From positions 30,904-94,903 of the forward strand of contig NMRB01001349.1 of the NCBI GenBank assembly GCA_002633025.1: a stretch of DNA of 64,000 nucleotides, given 5' to 3'. Of the stretch, positions 11,490 to 49,192 are shown piece after piece. Positions within the stretch are counted from its first letter, which is position 1; every line of letters begins with the position of its first letter. The stretch is from Notospermus geniculatus (taxonomy: Eukaryota; Nemertea; Pilidiophora; Heteronemertea; Lineidae). The notes under the pieces were generated by a model. The model was not told where the DNA came from. It saw nothing but the letters and a program-made list of their open reading frames with translations, and did no database searches. The position numbers and the translations under genes are program-made.

Positions 11490-12700
11490 CACTCTTAGGC
11501 ATCATGGCCTACCATGTGTCTGTACTACCTCATACTTCGTACGCACAAACCCATGGAGAACTTCGCCAGGATTTCTGTTTCTCTCGCACCTCGAGTTGCG
11601 GTGCACGAATCAGAACACTTGTGAACCAACCTCGCTCCCAGGTTGGCATCAAGCCAGTTACACCGGCCGCTGTATATTTTGTGGTTGGAAAGTATTGGGA
11701 ACGAGGATGGTCAGCCATTCTATCTATTGCGATTTACCCACCACTCTCTTGAACTATGCTTTTGAACAAAAATACCGTCAATTTTGTAAACCAGAGAAGG
11801 TAGGTGTACAGAAAAACTGACGTGGTATTTAGAAATGTTCAGGTTTGTTGCAAATGTTAACGATCTGTGATGAAAGTCGAAAACAAACAGCGGGAGTGAG
11901 TCCACGAACAGAACATCCGGTTGGAAACAGCTTCCCACAGCGAAGTTCGTCAAGGGTTTGTGCGAGCGTAGTCGGAGGGCGGAGTGATGTCACAACCCTT
12001 GAGTAGTCAAGATGACTCTTAGGTTGCAAATCTTGAGCCAATTTTGGGTTCTGTCTTGTCTCCCATCTTGGCCGCGGTTCCAGTCTGGGCAGAATATGGT
12101 CGGGGGCAGTCTGAGGCCGTGAAAAGACCCGCGGACCAGACCGTTGATTAGCAACAAAACGCCCCCGTATATTCCCAGCAGTAGTAGAGACCTTAAGATC
12201 CGTCACGTCCCCGTCCCCGTCCCCGTCGCGGGCAAACAACGTCACGGCGTCATGCACTGCTGATTCCTGAACACGGAACAGGTTTTGGGGCATCAGAAAA
12301 ACCATCGATTGTCGTGAATTTGTTCAAAGATTGAGTAAATAAACGTGATGTCCGCATGCTGGGAGACCTTAAGCAAAAGTATATGTCTCAAATATACCCG
12401 AAATTCGATAGTAAACTGGTCAAAATTCACGACGGAGAGTTGGAAATTTGCTCACGTCGTCAGAGCTTCCACGCCGTATTACCGTCCGCCGCGACGTCGA
12501 ACGCAGAAATGGAATCACGACGGGGACGGGGACGGCGACGTGACGGATCTTAAGGTCACTAGTATCGATAAAAACGTCCCCACTGGGGTCCTCGTTCACT
12601 ATATCGTCGTATTCATGTTCTGATGGAGAGGTCGATTTATTCCCGTCTTCTGCAGCCTCAGGGACAGGTTGTAGATCTGTGTGTGTCATCATGTTTATAG
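11490..12700. mobile_element. Composite repeat with decayed coding traces, copy 2
   Basis: Counterpart of 2995-4400. On the minus strand, traces read DLQPVPEAAEDGNKS, NEDPSGDVFID and AGNIRGRFVANQRSGPRVF, interrupted by short GACGGG tandem runs at 12205-12230 and 12520-12540. No complete gene can be built. Confidence 0.6.
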
Positions 12701-12744
12701 ATCGTGGCGACATTTCAAGTACATTTCATCAGAATCCGACTCAT

Positions 12745-12945
12745 ATGTCATATCCGTCATGGCAGAGTGGTCCGATCCTGCGCTCTCATGACTCAACAGG
12801 CGGCGTGGAGCAAACGTTTTCTATTAAAGAAAAGATATGTGAGTTAATACTCAACTGTTATGGTTTTCCGATTGGTGCAGTGGAAAAAAACAGCACCTAT
12901 CACCTCTGAGGTTCCAGGTTCAATCCCCAGTCAGACTCTACATCG
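12745..12945 (+). mobile_element. tRNA-derived SINE, copy 2
   Basis: Same element as 2583-2815 in the opposite orientation: CATGGCAGAGTGGTCCGAT at the head, CCTCTGAGGTTCCAGGTTCA and ATCCCCAGTCAGACT towards the tail. The following 12950-13780 is AT-rich with no gene seen. Confidence 0.68.
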
Positions 12946-13787
12946 TGTAGTTAAATGGTGATGGTCCCTTTAACAGCACATGTTTTCTCTAGGAAATCCA
13001 GATTCCTCCTGCTGTACAATGGCTGGTATTGAAAAAAGATAGCAAATGTTTTTGCTAACCCTTTTACACCTTGGGGATTGGCAACACTGTTAGGAATAAG
13101 GCCACATAAAAAAAGACTTGTTTAGCGTCCCCTCCCGACATGAAAAATGCCAAGACCCCAGATTTTTTTTGTAATGCATTTTCCATTTAAAAATTGCCTA
13201 TTCTAAAATTTGAAAATAAAAAAAATATTTGTTTTTTCAGCTAAATGCTACTAAAAATAAAAATAAAAACCTCCCTCCCGACCGAGAAAAACTAAAGTGC
13301 CCGGACGCTAAACAAGTATTTTTTTATCTGTCATCTGATTTTACAGAAACTTCCAGTCCCCATGACTGGATCTGTAAAATTACAGACAAAAGTGAATGTT
13401 ACCAGAGACTTGACTGGAGGCTGACCAAAAAGCATCATTATGGAAACTCCAATTGACATGATTGAGTCCAACCAATACAGGAAAACATAAATCATACCAT
13501 ATGTAAATTTACAGAAAGTTCTGGGGACTCTGCTGCAGGCAGTTTCTGTAAAATTATTACAATAATTTCTAACAGTACAGTGCTGTCCTAAATTTGGAAG
13601 TGTCCTGATTAAGGAGGTCAAAATGAACAGAAATGACAAGTTTACAACTGAATTTTGGTGTCTGCCAGCGGAGGTATCCACTAGGGAACTTCTACTATAT
13701 GTCATTTCTGCGAAAACAGCTGAAATTCTGGAGGTCCTACAGGCGTATGTTTCAGGGCTGGGTTGATTGGGACAATCTCACACTGTA

Positions 13788-14580
13788 AAAGCCGCCGTAC
13801 ACGATGCACTTATTTCGCACCAATATTTCGTACTATTTCTCATCAGATTTTATTGGAAGTATTACGTTGCAGCATAAATGTTGTTGTGCGTGGCGAAAAA
13901 TATGACCCGGTCACGGGGTCATATTTTTTGTAGAATTGACCTATTACATACGGACAAAGGGGCACAATGCGTCAGTTGTACAATAATCTGCTGCCACAGC
14001 GTACACGATAGGAATTACTCTAAACTCATCTGTTTAATATGGTCCCTTCCGATTATTCATGCCGGAACTTAGGCCCGGACCCCAAGACAACCTCCATAAT
14101 TGATAATTGATGTCTATTGGGAATAGCTGACCAATAGGCCTAGGGAAAGAGCCTAGGCCTAGTTACGCTGATGGTGTCAGTTCACAATTTACCACAATTG
14201 TTTTTATTCTGGGCTTTTTCTATCGTCAATTTACTGCTTGGCCTGCTCATGGCATGATCCCCACTTGATTTCAAGCGACTCCCATTTACTCGTATGACAT
14301 TCAATGGAGCTGTCACAGAGTAAACTTTACTCTCCGCCTAGATCCACTCATATGCCCATGCCCAGTACATGCGTAACAAGCAGGTGTCAACCTGGTATTT
14401 AATGAAGAGACCATAAACAGATGAGTTTAGAGTATCTTCTATAGCATTTTATTGTACAAGAACTTATTTGTGGATTTTTTCCTATACGACAAAAATGGGA
14501 CGTTTCCCGTCACACACGGTAAAATAAATTCCTACAAGATATTTCGTAGGAAAAAAATTACTGTGTACGGCGGCCTTAAG
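13788..14580. mobile_element. Inverted-repeat element with GCCGCCGTACAC ends
   Basis: GCCGCCGTACACGATGC at 13792 and GTGTACGGCGGC ending about 14576, with TAA near both borders. The interior (about 780 bases) has no recognisable coding frame. Confidence 0.5.
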
Positions 14581-14873
14581 CCTAGCGTGGAAGCAACTTA
14601 TCTCGATGAACGCGTTCAGTCGCAAGCCCGCGTACATCGCAGCGACTGGACGAAACTGAGGACAACAGAACTAGTCGCTAGAAAGTTGAACATGTGCAAC
14701 TCGCGGCCACTGGCGAAATCTCAGTTCCAGCGAGCGAGTCGCAAAGGCGCGTAGATCGACCGTTTCTGGTGACTGATCAGTCGCCTCCAGGGTTCCAGCT
14801 AGATCCTCTCAGTCGCCAGTAGCTCAGTGGCGACTAGTTGTGTGCAGTCGCAAGTGTGATCTACGCTAGGCTA
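14578..14873. mobile_element. MITE with AGCCTAGCGT ends
   Basis: AGCCTAGCGT at the left and ACGCTAGGCT at the right. The interior has repeated CAGTCGC and GCGACTG words in both orientations. Confidence 0.55.
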
Positions 14874-14922
14874 AGGAACGAAACCCCTAACTTTAATCGG
14901 GACAACTTGGTCTATTTCTTAC

Positions 14923-15410
14923 CGGAGTCTTCTTGACTGCTGGTATCCACTTGATAGCCAGCTTTCCTTTCTCAATCGTCATTCTTTTGTAGAACCTGCA
15001 CCAGAAGAAAATTGACTGAGTACCAAGGATGACGTGAAGACAAGTTTTATACCGGCATCTCCAAATGAGAGACCTCCAAAAAATATCACAGAAGGGACCA
15101 GGTAAGCAGTGACACATTTTCCAATACACGTACTTGATCACTTTCATGGGTACTTACCTGTAGATTCCAAAGCCAATCAGGAACAGCAAGGTCCAAACCA
15201 CAAAGACGGTGACACCTATTGCCCAAGGAGGGAATACAAATGGCAGCGGAGGATTCGTCTTGAGTTTAACCCCCAGAGAATGTTGACAGAAAGATCCGTC
15301 GCGACAGACGGCCGTAAGGCTAATGTTATAATAGGTGCTGTCTTCGAGGTCGTCGAATACGTGTTTATAAATTGAGTTTGGTGCCTTTATCGTCACCGTT
15401 TTGTTGTAAT
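14923..15410 (-). CDS. Partial gene: single-pass membrane protein, two exons
   Basis: Two exons on the minus strand. Exon 15158-15410 has acceptor TTGCAG and donor GTAAGTA. Exon 14923-14995 has acceptor GTGCAG and donor GTAAGA. The first leaves two bases and the second supplies the third, so the frame is continuous. The first encodes the end of an extracellular module (YYNISLTAVCRDGSFCQHSL resembles the F-G strands of a fibronectin III domain), then PPLPFVFPPWAIG and a hydrophobic helix VTVFVVWTLLFLIGFGIYR. The second encodes a basic juxtamembrane tail FYKRMTIEKGKLAIKWIPAV. This is the pattern of a type I receptor-like protein. Upstream and downstream exons were not found; the kinesin gene ends 2.8 kb upstream on the same strand. 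The family is not recognised. Confidence 0.6.
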
Positions 15411-15974
15411 CTGCAACATATCATAATAGGCCTTATCGCACCTAGCACATGGCTAATCATCATAAAATCAGCGCCCTGTGCATGGCCTGCATTTTTTGTA
15501 AACAATGGCCAATAAAAGCAACTTCCAAAAGCCGGATGTGCCAAAACTAACTAGCTACGTGGTATGCAAGATATTGCTGTACATTTATAAGACTTGCTTT
15601 TTTCAGTGAAACGGTTCAATTGATACATATGAAATCGGCCACACACCAGGACTAATATACAATACACAGATCTGTCGAAGGTGATGATTTCTAAATAATT
15701 CTGCAGGTGAATTCGATTGCAATTCTCCAGTAAAATGACCATAACCCCTTCTGACAAAATTATCACCGTAAGCGTCGACACCGTAATACACAACCCAGAA
15801 ACTCATTGTAGTCCGTCTAGGACATACATATATTTTAGCTCATACATTTCTCCATATTTTCATCCAGAGATCTCAAGCAGTGAATTCTACAGCAAAAAGT
15901 TAATGGGTGATGCAGTACAATATTTGCTTACTTCTACACATGTGAAGTCAGGGACTGAGCCAGTGGACAGACAA

Positions 15975-16248
15975 TGAAGTCTGTCAGTGATTGGCACAGA
16001 AGTCTGTCAATGATTGACACTAAAGTCTGTCAATGATTGAGACTGAAGTCTGTCAATGATTGAGACTGAAGTCTGTCAATGATTGACACTAAAGTCTGTC
16101 AATGATTGACACTAAAGTCTGTCAATAATTGACACTAAAGTCTGTCAATGACTGACACTGAAGTCTGTCAATGATTGACACTAAAGTCTGTCAATGATTG
16201 ACACTGAAGTCTGTCAATGACTGACACTGAAGTCTGTCAATAATTGAC
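15975..16248 (+). repeat. Minisatellite, 23-base unit, about 12 copies
   Basis: Unit GAAGTCTGTCAATGATTGAC plus three bases (ACT), with GAAGT/AAAGT and ATGATTG/ATGACTG variants. It lies between the membrane-protein exons and the 3' end of kinesin. Confidence 0.95.
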
Positions 16249-16515
16249 TGTATCTAAATGAACAGACATTCTAATTACTACCTCATTCCCTGAAAACACA
16301 TGTCAATCAATCCAATCCTGTCGACGTCTTCCTTCCTTCGTTAAACACTCCATAATTATGTTGAAATGATGTCATGACGTTTCAGTGAAGACAGCGGAGG
16401 TCACACGTAATGTTGCATGATGTGCCTTTATGATTTACCTGAAATAAAAAGTGGCAAGAAAATCATTCAGTGAAGCACTGCACCAACAAGGAACTAAACC
16501 ATGGTTGTCATTCTA

Positions 16516-16712
16516 GTGACCCGTTCTGGCAAAAGCAGGCGCATGTCGCACTTACCTTGGCAGGTTGAGACCAAATGTTTGTCAGTTTCAATATTGTCTG
16601 CTTGTTATGAAATCTGAAAGAATCTATTTCTTCCATTCTCTCCTGGTGTCATCTTAGTTCATTGAGGCTCACCTTCTGAGCGATATGCGACTGTTTTCGC
16701 CAGAGCGGGTCA
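16516..16712. mobile_element. MITE with GTGACCCG(T/C)TCTGGC ends
   Basis: GTGACCCGTTCTGGCAAAAG at the left, CTGTTTTCGCCAGAGCGGGT at the right. A related end is seen near 20432 (GTGACCCGTGCTAGCGAAAG). Confidence 0.72.
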
Positions 16713-17867
16713 CAGTTAAGAATATATGTATGGGTAGGTAGGGTTACAGCAAACCAACGTCTAGGGATGGTCTGAGGGAGGGCACTGAATGAAGTGCTGT
16801 TGCAGAACATGCAAACTCTACGGCTGTGAATGGTGTCAACTCAAAGCGGTAAGCTGAGTAATAGTGCTACATGTACCAGGGTTCTAGTGGTCACAATAGA
16901 TGAAAACAAGTGCAGAATCCACAACAACAGAAATGAAGGTGTTAAGTTAACTCAAAGCAGCGAGAATACATCTGTTCGTTTACCTGAGGGGGTACTTTGT
17001 AATCTTCTAACCGGGACAGGGTCAGCTGATCGCTGACTCAAGTTGTTTAATGACTGGTTGCTATGAAAGCAAAATAATTCAAACAAAAAATAAGCTAATT
17101 CACGAAATATACCATGCAAATGAATAAATAAAATAATAAAGAAAAGAAAATAATGTGCAAGGCCATGTATGCAGGAGGTGATTTCAATGAACTTGACCCC
17201 AAGTCTTGAGGTTATGACATACCGGTACCAGGGCCAGCTCTGATATGATATTTGGAAACTTTTAGCCAAATTGGTGCATTTGAGGCTCATTTTCAGACCT
17301 TGATACTCAGTTGAACAATGAATCAAGTTTGAGTATTTCAGCCAAGTCACCCTTGAGGTTTTAACCAATCAGGTTTTAATATCGCTTTGGCTTGGATGCT
17401 GATTATCAGCGCTGGTCCTGTATACCTTACACCTGAGATGACCTATAACTAACTGCACAGGGTACAACATTAATGGCAAAGGAAGGTGCTTCTACAAGTT
17501 TGCAATTTTATGATCCCTAACCCTACACTAAGAATTACCACACTGGATACGGTGGGAAGCCTTACGAGGAAGCCACACCCAAAGTGACAGATTAAAACAA
17601 GTACAACACACAGTCGTCCAGGTTCCAGATGATTAAATTTTTGTACAGAATATATGAAATGTGTTGCCTCACTGTTGAAGCCAATTACCTTATAATTCAA
17701 AACTTTGGCCCATAATTTTAAAACTATGTGAATCATCAGGGTCTAGGTAAATGCCTTATCTCTCGCACTTATTGGAGAAAATGGTAGGCACCATAAATAG
17801 TCTCCCAGGATGATACCAACATGGCATCCTTAGGGCTTAACACTGGGGGAATAACATGATAGTAAAA

Positions 17868-18055
17868 GTAAAGTCGTCTCCGAATTTTGCAAATACATGT
17901 ATTTTACCCCAATCGGGGTCTTCCTCAGGCACTTTCCAGCAGAGATGTTTTCTAGTAGAGAAAGTGCCTGAGGAAGACCCCAGTTGGGGTCTTAAAATTT
18001 GCGAAATTCACAAATGACTTTACTTTTACTATCATCATTTTGTGTGTCGTTTTTT
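17868..18055. mobile_element. Inverted repeat with GACCCCAGTTGGGGTC hairpin
   Basis: AGTAAAGTCGTCTCCGAATTT and a matching inverted end near 18020; the inner arms read GACCCCAGTTGGGGTC and AAAGTGCCTGAGGAAG. Related single arms occur at 19600-19710 and 43315-43430, all followed by TTTTGTG(T/C)GTC. Confidence 0.68.
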
Positions 18056-18242
18056 GTGCTCTATGTTGGATATTGGGGGAATAACATGGAGATAAAATAA
18101 ACTGGAATCAGGCATGTGAAGAAAGGCTCAGTACAGCAACCTAGAGGACTGTAAGTTCTACGGACTTCTACAACTAAAATACCACTAAACAGAGATACAA
18201 CAGAGAAAACAATGCCTCCTGGGTGAGTTAAGGGTGCAATAC

Positions 18243-44186
<25,944 letters not shown>

Positions 44187-45044
44187 GGTTTAAGAGTTAT
44201 TTCGTGGACTTCTCACAAAAATCCCAGGCAGTGCCGATGAAAGTGGTGAATGAACAAACTTCTTGGCAGAAAAATCACTCAATCCTATCAGAATCTGTGA
44301 GGGCGGCCGGTTGACATCATCATGATTTTCAGACAAAATGTCAGACAGCCATGGCCATGTTCGTAGACCGAGATTAAAGCGATTTTCTTTCCATCACGTG
44401 GAGATATGACAAATATACTAATGTTTTAATGATAAATGAGATTTTGCTCTATCAATAGGACAGATCGTGATTGATATTTCGACAGTTAGTGATGAATATT
44501 GGTGAAAATTCGAGGACAACCCACAAAAATTTCATGAAAATCCTGCCATATTTATCCACAATGAATCATGGGAATTGACGTCAGCTATGGACACAATAAA
44601 AATAGCTAAATGAAAGATATTAGGCCTACTCAAATTTATAAATTTAAAATTCTGAAATATGATTTTTATTGCTGAATTTAACTTCGTAATCAAACCTAAT
44701 ATGATTGTGGACGCGAGCCGACTTTATTGTTCGGTAATTTTCGGGCAACCTCGGGTCTCACTGTCCAGTTTAGATTGGTACATCACCTGGCGGCAGGTGG
44801 CAGCAGCTGACGGTGAAGATAGAGTTCACTCTCCAACCATGGAGGTATAATAAATATGCTCCAACACCTTGCTCCAACACACTACAGGGTGGGCCAGAGA
44901 AAGTGTCCCTCGAACAAAATAGTGTTTCCCTATTGTTCATGTAAAATCAAAGGCTCCGCTAAGTAGTGAGTGTCACATCACCGCCGTTTGGAGGAGCCGC
45001 CAACATGTTCAGTCTAATCTCAGTCTATTATCGTGTTGCGGCCC

Positions 45045-45222
45045 CCTTTCATCATTGTAAGAGCCATCTCAATCACGGGGCACGAAACGAATGGCAATGT
45101 TCAGTAAATTGGCGGCCTCCTTTAATTAATGTGAGATCCATCTCACTCACGAAATTAATGGCAAAGTTCAGTACCGGTAGGCCCTAATTGGCGCCTCTTA
45201 TGTGAGATCCATCTCACGATAA
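45045..45222. repeat. GTGAGATCCATCTCAC array, left part
   Basis: Repeats of about 75 bases containing GTGAGATCCATCTCAC and AATGGCAAAGTTCAGTA. The array resumes at 51615-51740 on the other side of the LINE. Confidence 0.75.
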
Positions 45223-45492
45223 ATTCAAATTCAAATTCAAATATAGTTTATTGAAGCTTTAAGAATACATTTCTCATAGGCAATTGATTACAATAAACTA
45301 AGTGCAAGGTGCAAGAAAAGACAGACGGAACAGATATATGTACAAGTAGACTAAGCAAGATGATTGAGACAAAAGGTGCAGGATACAATAATTGAACAAT
45401 TATTTGTAAAAATAAAGGCTTTAGTAAAAATAAGGACTCGGAGAATGATAATTACAATAAATTGCACATAGAGGCACACTGGTAGGCATTCT

Positions 45493-48400
45493 TTACACAC
45501 CCCGAATCGATTCAAATGATTGTCTAATGAATCTTGCGACTTCTCTAATGGAGCTCCCTTCTGCATTAACCAGGTAGAAGAAAAACTTTTCATCTGGTAA
45601 AATGACTATTCTATTGGGCAGATTGATGGTATCAAATAGTGCCTTCCTTTCATTGGAAAACCTTGGGCATTTCACAAGAAAATGAATTTCATCCCCAATT
45701 TTTTCTTCATTGTTATTGGTGACACAGTAATTGCAGAATCTCTTGTCACGACTTACAGGTGGTTTTGTGTGTCGTCCTTTTTCAATTTCGAGGCAATGAT
45801 TACTTATCCTCAACCTGGTTAATGCAGCTCGGTCTTTGAAATTCTTGATCTCATTCAAGTACACCTCAAATTGAAAATGTGACTTAGTACTTTTGTAAAG
45901 AGAGAGCTTTCCTTCATTGCTGTTTATCTTCTGCATATCTTTCTCCCAACTCTCTCTAAAATGAGCAGTCAAGAGTCTTTTGATCTCTATTTTCTTGACC
46001 TTTGAAGCATCCTTAATTTTAAGCAAATTCGTAACTCGCTCAAAGGAAGAGTGCCATGATTTGCCTCCCTTCTTAGCAATTTCAATTGAGGTGTTCATCG
46101 CATTATTGAGAACACTATTGGAGGTATTAATCATATGCCTTAGAAAGGAGACCATACTAAGAATTATATCAATTCCCATAGGGTATCTTCCTAGCTCACC
46201 TCTCACAGCACTATTACAAGCTCTTTTGTTAACCCCCAAAATATATTTGCAGTATGATAAATTCACCTGTTCAATATGAGGTGCAAAGATGAAGTTGTCA
46301 ATCTCTTTATTTTTAAGAACTGCATTGCCCCAAATCTCGGAGCCATATAAAAGTATTGGCTTAATTAGATGGTCAAAAAGTTTAAGGCTATGCATTGGGT
46401 TCAGATTTGTGCCAATATCAGCCTTCAGCTTAAAAAGGGCTTTTTTTGCTCTCATTGCAATATTATGTTCAGCAACACTGAAAGACCCTGATGAGCTAAA
46501 AATAATACCAAGATATTTATATTTGGTAACACATTCAATTGATTCACTACCAAAGAAAAATTCAGTATCACACCTCCGTCCATTACCTGAGATCTTCATA
46601 ACCTTTGTTTTTCTAATATTTACTTGGAGGTTCCACTTCTTGCAATAATCACAGAGTTTGTCAATGGACAATTGTAAACCTTGAGCACTGAGAGAAAATA
46701 GAACCAAGTCATCGGCATATAATAGGCATCTGATGTCAGTTCCATCAAGGTAAGGTGTATCCTTGTTAACAGGGATGACATCCGGAATGTCATTAATAAA
46801 AAGGTTAAATAATTTTGGGCTTAAAACCTCACCCTGCTTCACACCATTTGTGACAGTAATGGACTCGGTTACTTTGTCCTGAATTTTGATACACACCTCA
46901 CATTGTCTATACATATCCTCAATAACTGAAAAAATTCTTCCTCGAATATTATACCTGAGTAACTTGTATAACAGACCAAAATGCCACACGCTGTCATACG
47001 CTTTCTTAAAGTCAATAAAACACAGGTACAGCGGAACTTTGAGATCCTTCACATATTTGTCAGTCAGGGTTTTGATCACAAACATATGATCAGATGTTCT
47101 CGCCTCTTTCCTGAACCCAATTTGATACTGGTTCATGGTATTGTTACGTGACAAATATTCATCTAACCTGTTATTAAGGACCAAACTGAATACTTTAGAT
47201 ACACAACTATTGACAGTAATACCCCTGTAATTTCCAGGGTTTGACCTTTCACCATCCTTAAATATATTGGAAATGTAACCCTTTGACCAGCATTGAGGAT
47301 AAGATCCTGATAAGAGAATATTGTTAAAAAGTTTAACATACACTTCCAACATATACGGGACGGAAGCCTTAATCATTTCATTACTAATCCTATCCGGTCC
47401 CACAGCCTTACCGTTCTTTAAGCTTTTAATAGCCATTAAAACCTCTTTGCTAGAAATGATGCTATCAAGGTCAGAAAAAAATGGTTCATTTCTCATTTTT
47501 TCAAAATCTTCTTTTAAATCATTAGGAGGTGTGGGAGGGGGACCAGATAGTAAACCTTTATAATGATCCACCCAGTCCTCTGGACTGACATAATTAGTAC
47601 TGGAGGATCTGTCAGATTCACCAGCAGCACAGTTCTTTAATTTATCAACCAGCTCCCAATACGCTTTGGGGTTCGTCTGTGACATACACTCTAGACTGGA
47701 TAACAGTTCCTGTTTGTACGCCATTTTCTTTCGTCTAACAAGTTGCTTATATTGTTTCTTTAATACAAAGAATTTTCCGCGTACAATTGGATCGCCAGGA
47801 TTTTTTAGGAGGCAGTTCCCAGCTAACCTCAGAGACCTTCTCATATCCACACAAGATCGATCGTACCACTTCTTATTAGAATTACTGACACGCCTCTTCT
47901 TGGCAACCCATCTCTTCTTTTTGAAAACCTTACTACCAGCAGACTTAACAGCTGCATTAACCAGGATCTCTTCGAGATTATTTGACTGTTGATCAATGGA
48001 GTTTTTGTTCAACTCCTTACAATTCCCGAATAGATTCTCGATCTTGGATTTAAACTCATCACTCTGAAGTGTACTTGTAAAATTTTCAGCTATGTCTGAG
48101 TTCCACGAGAATTTCTGTGGGATGTCAGACAATTTATTTTCATCACTAGAAGGGTTATTACTAGATATATAACCACTCGACTCAAGCCCTACAGAGATCA
48201 TGCAATGGTCACTTATTTCTTCTAACAGGTCATGTACCTTAAAGAACTTTATGTCACTGAACATACTGTGGTGTGCAAGAGCAAAATCAACAGAGCTACT
48301 CCCATTGTATTTGTGGCATGTTAATTTACCACTTGTATCACCAATGATTCTTCCATTAAGGACTTTCAGACCTGTTGATGTACACAACTCCAAAAATCTA

Positions 48401-49108
48401 TTGACTTCTGACAAGGGACCAATATGATTATCACAGTTATTTCTGTGTAACCTCACAATTTCCAGATCCTCGTCCTCAACATACTGATGATGAACTTCAA
48501 CAAAGTTATTATCATCATTAATGATGTAATCAGGTTTTGTACCAATCCTTGTATTAAAATCACCCAGGACTAGTGTTTTACCCATACCAGAGAAGTGGGC
48601 TACTTCACTTTCTAGTATATCCCAGGTTTCATTTGTACCATTTGTTCGGTATGTTGAATTTAGATAGAGGACTATTGTAGATGACACCAATGTATATGTC
48701 ATTTTGATTTCGTACATAATTAAACTTGACCCATGCCATATTGCAACTAGCACTATTAATAAATGCTATTCTATCTCGTAGGTGTTTTCTTACAAGGATT
48801 GCAACTCCACCAGAGCCTTTTTTGGCTTTATCATTTAAAGGCCTATTACACTGAAATGAACAATAACCTGGTAGACTGATTGAGTTTGGCAAGGTGGCAT
48901 GCGTCTCAGTTAATAGTATAACTTCACTTTTCTCAACTAAGCTCAAGAAAACCGGATCATTGAGCTTAGAACCCAGAGTCTTTGACTGTAAGCCATTAAC
49001 ATTCCAATGGCTGATTTGGATACATTTTCTTTTAGCTTTCATCATACATTCATAGTAAGTATGCAGCACTGTCATAAGATAGTACATCAGTAAATTACTT
49101 AATGACAT
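45493..49108 (-). pseudogene. LINE ORF2: APE endonuclease and reverse transcriptase, one frameshift
   Basis: Two overlapping frames make one protein. The upstream 159-residue frame (48629-49108) has the first endonuclease blocks: SHWNVNGLQS, LLTETHATL and GGVAILVRKHL. The downstream 1086-residue frame (45493-48753) continues with LVLGDFNTRIG, SSVDFALAHHS and ISDHCMISV, completing the APE catalytic set. The reading frame changes near 48660-48690, inside the endonuclease. The reverse transcriptase follows: LKNGKAVGPDRISNEMI, FIDFKKAYDSVW (about 46983-47020), NGVKQGEVLSPKLFNLFIND and YADDLVLF (about 46700-46720). The C terminus has a Cys/His-rich segment (RFCNYC...HFLVKCPRF). Because only one lesion separates the frames, this copy is young; it could also be a sequencing error. 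Confidence 0.92.
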
Positions 49109-49192
49109 GTGAAGTGGTTATGACATGACAAGACATACATGTACATGTACATCTAGTTCAGCTATTGAATTCATGCTCATGGCTTAGCATGC

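Noticed and set aside
12420-12713. 97-residue minus-strand frame as a standalone gene
   Set aside because: It is part of the composite repeat shared with 2995-4400 and is interrupted by tandem GACGGG runs; kept only as a coding trace.
15975-16248. CRISPR-like array
   Set aside because: The units are contiguous without unique spacers and the genome is eukaryotic; it is an ordinary minisatellite.
16556-16613. Splice-flanked minus-strand frame reading FHNKQTILKLTNIWSQPAK, in phase with kinesin exon 19
   Set aside because: It lies inside the inverted-repeat element 16516-16712, has no similarity to kinesin tails, and exon 19 already ends in a stop that gives the expected protein length.
45980-48427. 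Several plus-strand open frames opposite the LINE
   Set aside because: They are antisense shadows of ORF2; the minus-strand frame carries all conserved motifs.
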